From contig NZ_PPHF01000033.1 in assembly GCF_002904335.1 (NCBI RefSeq), forward strand, positions 1 through 33,245: DNA of 33,245 nt, given 5' to 3'. The notes below the pieces were generated by a model. The model had not been told where the DNA came from. It worked only from the letters and a program-made list of their open reading frames with translations, and searched no databases. A program made the translations under genes and the position numbers. Source of the DNA: Amycolatopsis sp. CA-126428. GTDB taxonomy: Bacteria > Actinomycetota > Actinomycetes > Mycobacteriales > Pseudonocardiaceae. Of the stretch, positions 7,648 to 15,435 are shown one piece after another; the first letter of the stretch is position 1, and the number at the start of each line of letters is the position of its first letter.

Positions 7648-9857
7648 CGACGGAACCGGTGTGGTGCCACGGACAACCGGTCGGGCCGACCGGGTTCTGC
7701 GAGGTGTGCGGCCGCCTCCGGGTGCCGGCCGAGCCGCCGGCCACGCCTGGGCCGGCTCCCGAGAGCACCCGGCGCAGTGTTGACCTCGGCCGCAGTGTCG
7801 AACTCTGGAGCGGCGAGGCCGACTTCCAGTCGCTGCCCGCGATCGAGGTACCCGACCCCGAGAAGCTCGTCCTCGCCGACCCGGACTACCCCGAGCAGCA
7901 CCGGTTCTGCGGCCACTGCGGGGAACCCGTCGGCCGCGCCTACGCCGCCGAACCCGCCATCGCCGAGGGGTACTGCGAAAACTGCGGCGAACACTTCTCC
8001 TTCCTGCCCAAGCTGAAACGCGGCGAGCGGGTCGGCGACCGCTACGACGTCCTCGGCTGCTTCGCCCGCGGCGGGCTCGGCTGGGTGTACCTGGCCGCCG
8101 ACACCGCGCTCGCCGGCCAGCACGTCGCGCTCAAGGGCGTGATCAACAGCGGCAACGCCGTGCTGCGCGCGATGGCGCGGGTCGAGCGCGACGTGCTCGT
8201 CCGGCTCGACCACCCGAACATCGTGCGCATCAGCGACTTCGTCGAGCACGCGCCGCCCGGCGGCGGCGAACCGGACACCTACCTGGTGATGGAGTACGTC
8301 GGCGGGCGGTCGCTGCGGGACCTGCTGAAACACGGGCCGCCGCCGCGCGTGGAGCACGTGATCGTCTACGGCCGGGCGATCCTCGGCGCGCTGGACTACC
8401 TGCACGGCGAAGGCCTGCTCTACTGCGACATGAAGCCGGAGAACGTGATCCACGGCGACAAGCGGGTCAAGGTCATCGACCTCGGCGCGGCCCGCTCGAT
8501 CGCGGACCCGGCCGGGCCGAGCATCGGCACCGAAGGGTTCCAGGCACCGGCGCACGAGCTCGCCCGGCACGGCCTGACCGTGCGCTCGGACCTGCACACC
8601 GTGGGCCGGACGCTGCAGGTGCTGCTCGAAGCCGCGAGCGAAGACGCCGATCCGGCCCGCGTCGCCGGCGGTCTCGACTCGCTGCACCGGGTGCTCGAAC
8701 GCGCGGTCGCGCCGTTCGAACGGCGGTTCGCCACCGCGTCCGAAATGGCCGAGCAGCTCGACGGGGTGCGCCGGGAAATCCTTTCGCTGCGCGACGAACG
8801 GCCGCGGCCGGTGCCGTCGGCGTTGTTCGAGGACACCGCGGAACTGCTCGACGACGGCCTCGGCGCGGTGCCCGGCCTCGACCACTGGGTCGGCGGCGAA
8901 CGCGTCGCCGGCCGGTTGGACCTGGGCCTGCCGGGTGCCGCCGGCGGCGCCGGCCGGCTGCCGATCCCGCGAGTCGCTCCCGACGACCCGGCGGCCGAGT
9001 TCATCGCCGCCGCGGGAGCGCCCGGCCCGCACCGCTGGCTGGACAAGCTGACGATGTTCGGGCAGCCCTCGGTCGAGATCGCGTTCGCCCGGACGCGGGC
9101 CCAGGTCGCGCTCGGGAACTCCGATGCCGCGGCCGCGGCCCTGGCCGCCGCCGAAGAACAGCTCGGGACCGAGGCCGCGCGGGACTGGCGGGCGGCGTGG
9201 CACCACGGGCTGCTGGCGCTGGCCCGCGACGACGCCGAGCAGGCGACGGCCGCGTTCGACCGGGTGCACCGCGGCTGGCCCGGCGAAATCGCCCCGAAGC
9301 TGGCGCTCGGCTTCTGCGCCGAACTGCGCGGGGAGACCGAGCAGGCCGAACGCTGCTACCGCTCGGTGTGGCACCGCGACCACGGCCAGGCCAGCGCCGC
9401 CTTCGGCCTGGCCCGCTGCCACCTGCGCACGCACGGCCGCGACGCCGCGGTCGCCCTGCTCGACGCGGTGCCGCCGGTCTCGCGCCACTACGACGCCGCG
9501 CGGATCGCCGCCGTGCGGATCCGGGCCGGGCGCCTGCCGTCCGGGCCGCCCGGCCGCGACGACTTCGCCGACGCGGCGCGCCGGCTGCCCGAGCTCTACC
9601 TCGACCGGGAGGCCCAGGACCGGCTGGAGGCGCTGGTCCGCGAGGCCGCGCTCGCCGAGCTGCCCGCCCTGGCCGGAATCGCCGGCCGCGAAGACTGGTA
9701 CGGCGGCGCGCTCCTCGGCGAGCGCGTCACCGAACGCGGCCTGCGCTCGCTGGTGGAGGTGTCCCTGCGCCGGCTCGCCGAGCGGGCGCCCGACCGCACC
9801 TCCCACGGCGTGCTGGTCGACCTCGCGAACTCCGTCCGGCCGAAGACGAGAAGGTGA
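7644..9857 (+). CDS. pknG: PknG-type serine/threonine protein kinase
   Basis: A 737-residue kinase, close to the 750 residues of M. tuberculosis PknG, with the same domain order: a rubredoxin-like metal site with two CxxCG knuckles (Cys89/92 and Cys111/114), a kinase domain (about 133-400), and a TPR-rich C-terminus (about 490-710) with KLALGFCAELRG and SAAFGLARC blocks. ATP-binding Lys164 (VALKG), catalytic Asp262 in YCDMKPEN (a non-RD kinase, as in PknG) and DLG at 279-281 are present. An extra N-terminal Cys8/His9/Cys19/Cys22 cluster may bind another zinc. The GTG start overlaps the protease stop (GTGA). In mycobacteria PknG acts with GlnX and GlnH to sense amino acids and control glutamate metabolism; homologues of both positions follow here. 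Confidence 0.95.
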   Translation: MTTEPVWCHGQPVGPTGFCEVCGRLRVPAEPPATPGPAPESTRRSVDLGRSVELWSGEADFQSLPAIEVPDPEKLVLADPDYPEQHRFCGHCGEPVGRAYAAEPAIAEGYCENCGEHFSFLPKLKRGERVGDRYDVLGCFARGGLGWVYLAADTALAGQHVALKGVINSGNAVLRAMARVERDVLVRLDHPNIVRISDFVEHAPPGGGEPDTYLVMEYVGGRSLRDLLKHGPPPRVEHVIVYGRAILGALDYLHGEGLLYCDMKPENVIHGDKRVKVIDLGAARSIADPAGPSIGTEGFQAPAHELARHGLTVRSDLHTVGRTLQVLLEAASEDADPARVAGGLDSLHRVLERAVAPFERRFATASEMAEQLDGVRREILSLRDERPRPVPSALFEDTAELLDDGLGAVPGLDHWVGGERVAGRLDLGLPGAAGGAGRLPIPRVAPDDPAAEFIAAAGAPGPHRWLDKLTMFGQPSVEIAFARTRAQVALGNSDAAAAALAAAEEQLGTEAARDWRAAWHHGLLALARDDAEQATAAFDRVHRGWPGEIAPKLALGFCAELRGETEQAERCYRSVWHRDHGQASAAFGLARCHLRTHGRDAAVALLDAVPPVSRHYDAARIAAVRIRAGRLPSGPPGRDDFADAARRLPELYLDREAQDRLEALVREAALAELPALAGIAGREDWYGGALLGERVTERGLRSLVEVSLRRLAERAPDRTSHGVLVDLANSVRPKTRR

Positions 9858-9861
9858 TCGG

Positions 9862-11298
9862 ATGCCCGAGGAGGACCGCCCGTCGTTCACCCTTCAGCTG
9901 AGCCAGAACAAGTACCTGGCGCCCGCCGACGACCGGATGGACGTCGTGCTCACCGTGCGGGTGGGCGACGCCGGGGTGCCGGCGGCCGGGCTGCCGCCGA
10001 CGGCCGAGCTGCTGCTGGTGGACTGCTCGAGCTCGATGGACTGGCCGCCGACGAAGATCGAAGCCGCCCGGCACGCCTGCCGGGCGGCCATCGGCTCGCT
10101 GCGGGACGGCGTCCTGTTCGGGGTGGTCGAATGCACCAGCCGGGCCCGGCTCGTGTACCCGGCCGAGCCGCCGCTGGCGGTGGCCGGCGAGCGGACCCGC
10201 CACGAGGCGAAGGCCGCGGCCTCCGGGCTGATCGCCGGGGGCGGCACGGCGATGAGCACGTGGCTGGACCTGGCCCGGGAGCTGTTCGGGAAGACCCCGG
10301 CCGTGATCCGGCACGCGGTGCTGCTCACCGACGGCAAGAACGAGTCCGACCACCGGGGGGCGCTGGACGCCGCGCTCGACCGCTGCCGGGGCCGGTTCGC
10401 CTGTGACGCCCGGGGAATCGGCGACGACTGGGATCCGCGGGACCTGCAGCGGATCGCGTCCGCCCTGCGCGGCAGCGCGGACGCCGTCCTGGAGGACGCG
10501 GAGCTCGCCGGGGACTTCCGGCGCCTGGTCGAGCAGGCGATGGGCCGGACCGTGCCGGACCTGCGGCTGCGGATGACCACGCTGCCCTACAGCCGGCTGC
10601 GGTTCGTCAAGCAGGTCTTCCCGACCGAGGTCGAACTCACCCGGCAGTGCCAGGCAAAAGAGGGCCGCGCGCTCGAGCTGCCCACCGGGGCGTGGGGCGA
10701 CGAGCTGCGCGAGTACCACCTCTGCCTCGACGTCGACGCGGGGGAGCTGGCGCGGTACGAAGACCGATTGCTGGGCACGGTCACGCTCTTCGCCGGCGAC
10801 GAGCCGGTCGGCGACCAGCTGGCCGTCGTCGGCTACCTCACCGACGACCTGGCGCTCTCCAGCGTGCCGGACGACAACGTCGCCCGCGTCACCGGGCAGG
10901 CCGAGCTGGGCCGCGCGGTCCGGGCGGGTTGGGAGGCCTTCGAGCGCGACGACCGGGTGACGGCGGCGCGCGAATGGAGCACCGCGGTCCAGCGGGCGAC
11001 CGAGCTGGGCAACGCGGAGATCCTCAAGCGCCTGGGCCGGCTGATCGACGTGCACGACGACGGCACGGTCGCGATCAAGGACGGCGTCCGCCCGCGGGAC
11101 GGCTTCTCCCTGGTGCTCGGTTCGACCATCTCCACCTACACCGGCTCGGCGGAACCCGCCGCCGCCGTCGCCGCCGCCCCGCCCGAAGCCGACGTGGCCC
11201 TGCGCGAATGTGTCCACTGTGGACGAAAGGTGCGGCCGACGGCGAAGTGGTGCCGGCACTGCGGCGAGCCGCCGTTCGAGGCGGGAGCGCCTTCGTGA
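9862..11298 (+). CDS. vWA-domain protein with C-terminal zinc ribbon
   Basis: A 478-residue protein begins at an ATG with AAGG about 7 bases upstream, 4 bases after the kinase stop. The von Willebrand A domain (about 45-215) has a full MIDAS: Asp54-Cys-Ser56-Ser-Ser58, Thr129 (GGGTAMS) and Asp157 (LLTDGKN). A beta-rich middle region and a short helical segment follow. The C-terminus carries two CxxC knuckles (CVHCGRK and CRHCGEP), a zinc ribbon. No secretion signal is seen, so it is a cytoplasmic metal-dependent scaffold. Its place between the kinase and the membrane sensor suggests it links the two or is a phosphorylation target; this is inference. It overlaps the next gene by 4 bases. Confidence 0.9.
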   Translation: MPEEDRPSFTLQLSQNKYLAPADDRMDVVLTVRVGDAGVPAAGLPPTAELLLVDCSSSMDWPPTKIEAARHACRAAIGSLRDGVLFGVVECTSRARLVYPAEPPLAVAGERTRHEAKAAASGLIAGGGTAMSTWLDLARELFGKTPAVIRHAVLLTDGKNESDHRGALDAALDRCRGRFACDARGIGDDWDPRDLQRIASALRGSADAVLEDAELAGDFRRLVEQAMGRTVPDLRLRMTTLPYSRLRFVKQVFPTEVELTRQCQAKEGRALELPTGAWGDELREYHLCLDVDAGELARYEDRLLGTVTLFAGDEPVGDQLAVVGYLTDDLALSSVPDDNVARVTGQAELGRAVRAGWEAFERDDRVTAAREWSTAVQRATELGNAEILKRLGRLIDVHDDGTVAIKDGVRPRDGFSLVLGSTISTYTGSAEPAAAVAAAPPEADVALRECVHCGRKVRPTAKWCRHCGEPPFEAGAPS

Positions 11299-12410
11299 CC
11301 GCGACCAGCACCACCCGGCAGACCCTCTGGTGGCTGCGGCTCGGGCTCGTGGCCGCCAGCGTGCTGGTGCTGGGGACGGCGCTGGCGACCTTCCTCGGCG
11401 TACGGGCCAGCATCGCCGAGGTGCGGGAGCGAACCGCACCCGCGGTGCTCGAAGTGTCACTGGCCAAGGAGGCGATCGTGGCCGCACACCGGGCGGCGGT
11501 GACCGCGTTCGACGCCCGGCAAGCGCGCCTGACCGGCCCCAGCGAGCAGTACGAGGATGAAATCGCCCGGACGAGCCAGCAGCTCGCCCAGGTCGCCGAG
11601 CACAACGCGGCGGGCGGGGCGGGCAGCCAGACACTGCTGTTGATCGAAGGGCTGCTGCCGTCGTACAACGGTTTCATCGGGCACGCCGCCGCCCACTTCC
11701 GGGAGGACCCGGACGGCCCGCTCGCCGCGAGCAACCTGCAGTCCGCGTCGGACCTGCTGACCGCGCCGGAGAACGGGATCCTCGCCCGGCTCGACGCGCT
11801 CGAGGCCGCGCAGCGCGCCGCCCTGGACCGGCAGCTCGGGGCGAACTGGCTGGGTCCCGCGATCACAGCGCTGTGGGCGGTGCCGCTGGTGTTGCTGCTC
11901 GCCGCGCTCGTCTGGGCCCAGCGGTTCCTCGCCCGGCGGTTCCGGCGCACGGTGAACACCGCGCTGCTGGCCGCCACGGTGGCGTGCGTGCTGCTGGGCG
12001 CGGGAACGGCGCTGCTGCTCGGCATCCAATCCGACGCCCGGGACGGCGGTACCGCGCTGGAGCACACCGTCGACGCGCGGTCCGCGGCCACTTCGGCGGC
12101 CGCCGGCCGGGCCCGGTGGACCCTCGCCCAGGTGCTGACCGCCCAGTGCGGGATCGAGGGGGTGGCCGCGTGCGGTGACACGGTGACCGCGTTCGCCGCC
12201 GGGACACCCGTCCCGGCCGCCGTCCCGGACGAGCCGCCGGGCGCCGTCGACGAATCGGCACTGCTGGGCCCGGGACTCACCGAACCGGGCTGGACCGGGG
12301 CGCTCGGCTACGGGATTCCGGTGCTGGCCGCCGGAATCGGCGTCCTGTCGGTAGGTGGCCTGCAACCCCGGCTCGACGAATACCGGTTCCGCGCGAGGAG
12401 AGAGCCGTGA
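11295..12410 (+). CDS. GlnX-like four-helix membrane sensor
   Basis: A 371-residue protein has membrane segments at about 13-35, 187-208, 221-243 and 336-355. Two extracytoplasmic loops result: a helical one of about 150 residues (36-186) like a four-helix-bundle sensor domain, and a second of about 90 residues (244-335) with a Cys285/Cys293 pair. This topology, and its position between pknG and a solute-binding lipoprotein gene, matches mycobacterial GlnX (Rv0412c type), which relays ligand-bound GlnH to PknG. GlnX identity rests mainly on topology and context, because sequence similarity could not be tested. The GTG start overlaps the vWA stop (GTGA). Confidence 0.8.
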   Translation: MTATSTTRQTLWWLRLGLVAASVLVLGTALATFLGVRASIAEVRERTAPAVLEVSLAKEAIVAAHRAAVTAFDARQARLTGPSEQYEDEIARTSQQLAQVAEHNAAGGAGSQTLLLIEGLLPSYNGFIGHAAAHFREDPDGPLAASNLQSASDLLTAPENGILARLDALEAAQRAALDRQLGANWLGPAITALWAVPLVLLLAALVWAQRFLARRFRRTVNTALLAATVACVLLGAGTALLLGIQSDARDGGTALEHTVDARSAATSAAAGRARWTLAQVLTAQCGIEGVAACGDTVTAFAAGTPVPAAVPDEPPGAVDESALLGPGLTEPGWTGALGYGIPVLAAGIGVLSVGGLQPRLDEYRFRARREP

Positions 12411-13696
12411 TGAAGCGCTGCGCCGGTCCGGTGCTGGCCCTCGTGCTCCTGATCTCCGGGTGTGCCGCCGGGACCGGTGCGGAGCCGGTGACCGTGCTGG
12501 GGTCGTGGACCGGCGACGAGCAGACGGCGTTCCTGCGGGTCCTCGACGGGTTCACCCGGGAGACCGGGATTCCCACGCTCTACCAGGGCACCCGCGCGCA
12601 GAGCCAGGTGCTGCGCGGGGACCTGCAACAAGGGACTCCGCCCGACGTGGCGGTGCTGTCCAACCCGGCCGAGCTGGCGGGCTACGCGCAGTCCGGGAAG
12701 CTGAAGTCCCTCGACGGCGTCCTCGACGCGGACGCGACCGCCGCGTACAGCTCGACGTGGCGGAAACTGCAGCAGCTCGGCGGGAACACGCCGTACACGG
12801 TCGTGGTGAAGGCGGATCTGAAGAGCATCGTCTGGTACGACCCGGACCGGTTCCGGGAAGACCCGCCGGCCACCTGGGACGCGCTCGTGGCGACCTCCCG
12901 GCGGCTGTCCGCCGCCGGGCAGCCGCCGTGGTGCCTCGGCATGGGGGCGCCGCCGAACTCCGGGTTCCCGGGCACCGACTGGCTCGAGGACATCCTGCTG
13001 CACCAGGCTCCGGACAAGTACGGCAAGTGGGCGGCCGGCGAGCTGGCCTGGACCGACGAGGTCGTGCGCGACGCGTGGCTGAGCTGGGGCACGCTGGTCC
13101 TGGCGCCGGGCGCGGTCCGCGGGGGCAGCACGGCGGCCCTGCTCACCTCGTTCGCCGACGCCGGCCGGGGCCTGTTCGCCGATCCGCCCCACTGCCTGCT
13201 GGAGCACCTCGGCTCGTTCGCGATCGGCGGCTACCGGGCGGTCCCGCGGCCGGCCGGGCCACCCGTGCCCGACCGGGACTTCCGGTTCTTCCCGTTCCCG
13301 GGCACCGGGAAGCCCTCGCGGTCGGAGGTGTCGGCCGACCTCGCCGGGATGTTCCACGACACCCCGGCCGCACGCCGGCTCATGGTCTACCTGGCCGGGG
13401 AACAGGGGCAGCGGATCTGGCCGTCCGGCGGGACGACGTTCTCGGTGCACCAGGGTCTCGCCGGCCGGGACGTGTACCGCAGCGACGTGACCCAGCGGAT
13501 CGCGACGACCCTGGCCACGGGCACCGACCTCTGCTTCGACGCGTCGGACCTGATGCCCTCGGCGATGACCAGCGCGTTCTACCAGGCGGTGCTGGAGTAC
13601 CTGGCCCACCCGGACCGGCTGGACACCCTGCTCCGGGAGCTCGAGCAGGTGCGCCGCGGCATCGGCCGGGAGCAATGGCTCGACCTGCCGTGCTGA
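12410..13696 (+). CDS. Solute-binding lipoprotein, sugar-type (family 1)
   Basis: A 428-residue lipoprotein has the signal peptide MKRCAGPVLALVLLISGC with the lipid-modified Cys18 (lipobox ISGC). The mature part follows the MalE/UgpB-like pattern: VLGSWTGDEQTAFLRVLDGF near the start, then PPDVAVLSNPAEL, and SIVWYDPDRFREDPPATWDAL. This is the carbohydrate-type class, unlike mycobacterial GlnH, which is an amino-acid (family 3) binder. No ABC permease or ATPase accompanies it, so it is probably the sensing subunit of the GlnX-PknG relay and not an importer. AGGAG at 12396-12400 is 9 bases before this ATG; a GTG at 12407 (6 bases away) is the alternative start and adds one residue. The ligand is unknown. 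Confidence 0.88.
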   Translation: MKRCAGPVLALVLLISGCAAGTGAEPVTVLGSWTGDEQTAFLRVLDGFTRETGIPTLYQGTRAQSQVLRGDLQQGTPPDVAVLSNPAELAGYAQSGKLKSLDGVLDADATAAYSSTWRKLQQLGGNTPYTVVVKADLKSIVWYDPDRFREDPPATWDALVATSRRLSAAGQPPWCLGMGAPPNSGFPGTDWLEDILLHQAPDKYGKWAAGELAWTDEVVRDAWLSWGTLVLAPGAVRGGSTAALLTSFADAGRGLFADPPHCLLEHLGSFAIGGYRAVPRPAGPPVPDRDFRFFPFPGTGKPSRSEVSADLAGMFHDTPAARRLMVYLAGEQGQRIWPSGGTTFSVHQGLAGRDVYRSDVTQRIATTLATGTDLCFDASDLMPSAMTSAFYQAVLEYLAHPDRLDTLLRELEQVRRGIGREQWLDLPC

Positions 13697-13717
13697 ACCC
13701 GTGCGAAAGGAGATCCG

Positions 13718-14068
13718 GTGCAGGAGTTCGTGCGTTTCCCGCTGGCCGACGGCGGTTCGGTGGTCGTCGAGGTCGAAGGGGAGCCGGGCCTGGAACAGGC
13801 GTCGGTGCCTTCCGGGGTGCTCCGCAAGGCGACCACGACCTTCGAGCACGCGCTGAGCGAAGTCCGCGCGGCCGCGTCCGCCGCGCTGACCCAGTTCCGC
13901 GACCTCGGCCCGGACGAGGTCGAGCTCAAGTTCGGCGTCAAGCTCGACGCCCAGGCCGGGGCCGTGATCGCGCGCACCGGGCTGCAGGGCCAGTTCGAGG
14001 TCAAGCTGAAGTGGCTGCGCGCCGGGGCGGTGCCGGCCGAAGAGACAGCGGAGGAACCGGAAGGGTGA
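13718..14068 (+). CDS. Trypco1 / CU044_2847 family protein
   Basis: A 116-residue protein starts at a GTG with AAAGGAG 5-6 bases upstream and lies 21 bases after the lipoprotein gene. It begins with a beta-strand-rich segment (FVRFPLADGGSVVVEVE) followed by a helical region. It then carries the family hallmark VELKFGVKLDAQAGAVIA and ends with FEVKLKW, matching the trypsin-co-occurring domain 1 (CU044_2847) family as I remember it. These proteins are found beside trypsin-like proteases and NTPases in actinobacteria and are thought to be adaptors; no activity is established. It closes the six-gene operon and ends only 4 bases from the convergent methyltransferase gene. Confidence 0.85.
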   Translation: MQEFVRFPLADGGSVVVEVEGEPGLEQASVPSGVLRKATTTFEHALSEVRAAASAALTQFRDLGPDEVELKFGVKLDAQAGAVIARTGLQGQFEVKLKWLRAGAVPAEETAEEPEG

Positions 14069-14072
14069 GGCG

Positions 14073-14927
14073 CTACGGCTTGTAGCCGACGATCCCGGCC
14101 ACGCACTTGGCGGAGTCGCTGAGCGGCGTGAGCCGGGGGCCGTCCGGCCACCACTCGTCGCAGACCGCCATGCCCGGCGCGGAGGTCGCGTTCGGCTGGA
14201 CCAGTTCGAGGCCGGCCAGCATGGCTTCGATCTCCGCGCGGGTGCGGAAGCGGCCGGCGCCGAGCGGACCGGAGACCAGGATCTGCTCGATGCGCTTGGC
14301 GATCGCGGTCAGCTCCGGCACCTCGGGGTCGAAGAAGTGCGACAGCACCACGTACGAACCCGACGGCAGCGCGTCGATGTATTCGCGCATGAGGTCGACG
14401 ACGCCGTCGCCTTCGAAGTGGTGCATCGTGCCGACCTGCAGCAGCGCGACCGGCTCGGAGAAGTCGACGTGCGCCAGGACTTCCGGGTGGCCCAGGACTT
14501 CCTGCGGCTTGAAGATGTCCGCCTCGACCATGTGCGTGAAGTCGTTCTCGACGAGCAGCGCGCGGCCGTGGGCGAGGACCACCGGGTCGTTGTCGATGTA
14601 GACGACCGTGTGGTCCTTGTCGATGCGCTGCACGATCTGGTGGGTGTTCTCGGCCGTCGGCAGCCCGGACCCGCAGTCGAGGTACTGGCGGATCCCGGTC
14701 TGGTTGGCCAGCATCCGCAGCGCGCGGTTGTGGAACCCGCGGTTGCCGCGGGCGATGTCCACCGCTTCCGGGACGGCCGTGCGGATCTTGTCCATCACCA
14801 CGCGGTCGACTTCGTAGAAGTTGTGCCCGCCGAGGAATCCGTCGTAGATCCGCGCGATGCTCGGCCGGGCGGGGTCGACGCCCACCGGCTTCTGGCTCGG
14901 GGACAGCACGGACGGCGTGTCGGACAT
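14073..14927 (-). CDS. SAM-dependent methyltransferase (PF04672 type)
   Basis: A 284-residue protein of the actinomycete S-adenosylmethionine-dependent methyltransferase family (formerly DUF574). Characteristic blocks are ARIYDGFLGGHNFYEVD near the N-terminus, the SAM-binding loop YLDCGSGLPT, the acidic VVYIDNDPVV, and the LQVGTMHHF segment. The gene stands alone; ATG 14927 has a GAGG about 6 bases upstream. Its substrate is unknown; members occur in large numbers in Streptomyces and relatives. The stop lies 4 bases from the convergent Trypco1 gene, with a small CGGCT-TGT-AGCCG hairpin over its C-terminus that could serve either direction. Confidence 0.92.
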   Translation of the reverse strand: MSDTPSVLSPSQKPVGVDPARPSIARIYDGFLGGHNFYEVDRVVMDKIRTAVPEAVDIARGNRGFHNRALRMLANQTGIRQYLDCGSGLPTAENTHQIVQRIDKDHTVVYIDNDPVVLAHGRALLVENDFTHMVEADIFKPQEVLGHPEVLAHVDFSEPVALLQVGTMHHFEGDGVVDLMREYIDALPSGSYVVLSHFFDPEVPELTAIAKRIEQILVSGPLGAGRFRTRAEIEAMLAGLELVQPNATSAPGMAVCDEWWPDGPRLTPLSDSAKCVAGIVGYKP

Positions 14928-15025
14928 CGCGACCTCGCAGGACTGTGGAGTGCGGCGTTGGCGGGTGGCGTGGGGCCACCCAGAGTAGTAGGTCGCGTCC
15001 GGGCGGTGAAGCCGAGGTGGCCCGT

Positions 15026-15220
15026 TCAGCCGCTCGGGCGGAGCCGCTGGCCGGGGATGTCGGCCGCGCGCTGGGCGCGTTCCCGCCGCAGCCGCGCGAG
15101 GTGCTGGTCGATCCGCCGGTCGAGGTCGCGCGCGGCCTCGGACAGGTCCGTCAGGTCGCGCCGGGACGCCGAGCGCCCGACGGCGGCCCCGGTGTCCCTT
15201 TCGTTCCCTGCCCTGTCCAC
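15026..15220 (-). CDS. Small basic hypothetical protein
   Basis: A 64-residue Arg-rich, helical protein (LTDLSEAARDLDRRIDQHLARLRRERAQRAA) of unknown function, possibly a short coiled coil. The open frame extends upstream to a TTG at 15289, but the GTG at 15220 is preceded at 7 bases by GGGAGGT and is the better start. It lies between the methyltransferase gene and the divergent sugar operon. Confidence 0.55.
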   Translation of the reverse strand: MDRAGNERDTGAAVGRSASRRDLTDLSEAARDLDRRIDQHLARLRRERAQRAADIPGQRLRPSG

Positions 15221-15356
15221 TACCGGCACCTCCCGGATCGGCCCTGGCTCCCTGCTCTTGGCGTTACTGCCCCATCGGGCGGTTGCCAAAACCCCGCCGC
15301 CGTGAGCCGCCGCACCCGGGACCCGCTCCGCCGGCCGGTGGATCGGCCGAAAATCC

Positions 15357-15378
15357 CCTGGTCACAATTTTGACCAGG
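15357..15378 (+). promoter_or_regulatory. Palindromic operator of the sugar isomerase operon
   Basis: CCTGGTCA and TGACCAGG are perfect 8-bp inverted arms with an AT-rich 6-base spacer (CAATTT). A promoter TGGTCA (15359-15364), 17 bases, TAGAAA (15382-15387) can be drawn so that the operator covers the -35 and spacer. The half-site TGGTC resembles those of HutC-type GntR regulators such as DasR, but the spacing differs. The cognate regulator is not identified. Confidence 0.6.
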
Positions 15379-15435
15379 TGGTAGAAATTGAGGAGCCGCG
15401 GCCGACGGCGCCACGGCGAAGTGGAGGAGCCGGTG

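Noticed and set aside
7479..9890. 803-codon open frame on the minus strand opposite pknG
   Set aside because: Codon-bias shadow of a high-GC gene; no ribosome site or recognisable domains, and the opposite strand encodes a clear PknG.
15290..15356. TTG-started extension of the small basic protein (from 15289)
   Set aside because: No ribosome site at the TTG, whereas GTG 15220 has GGGAGGT at 7 bases.
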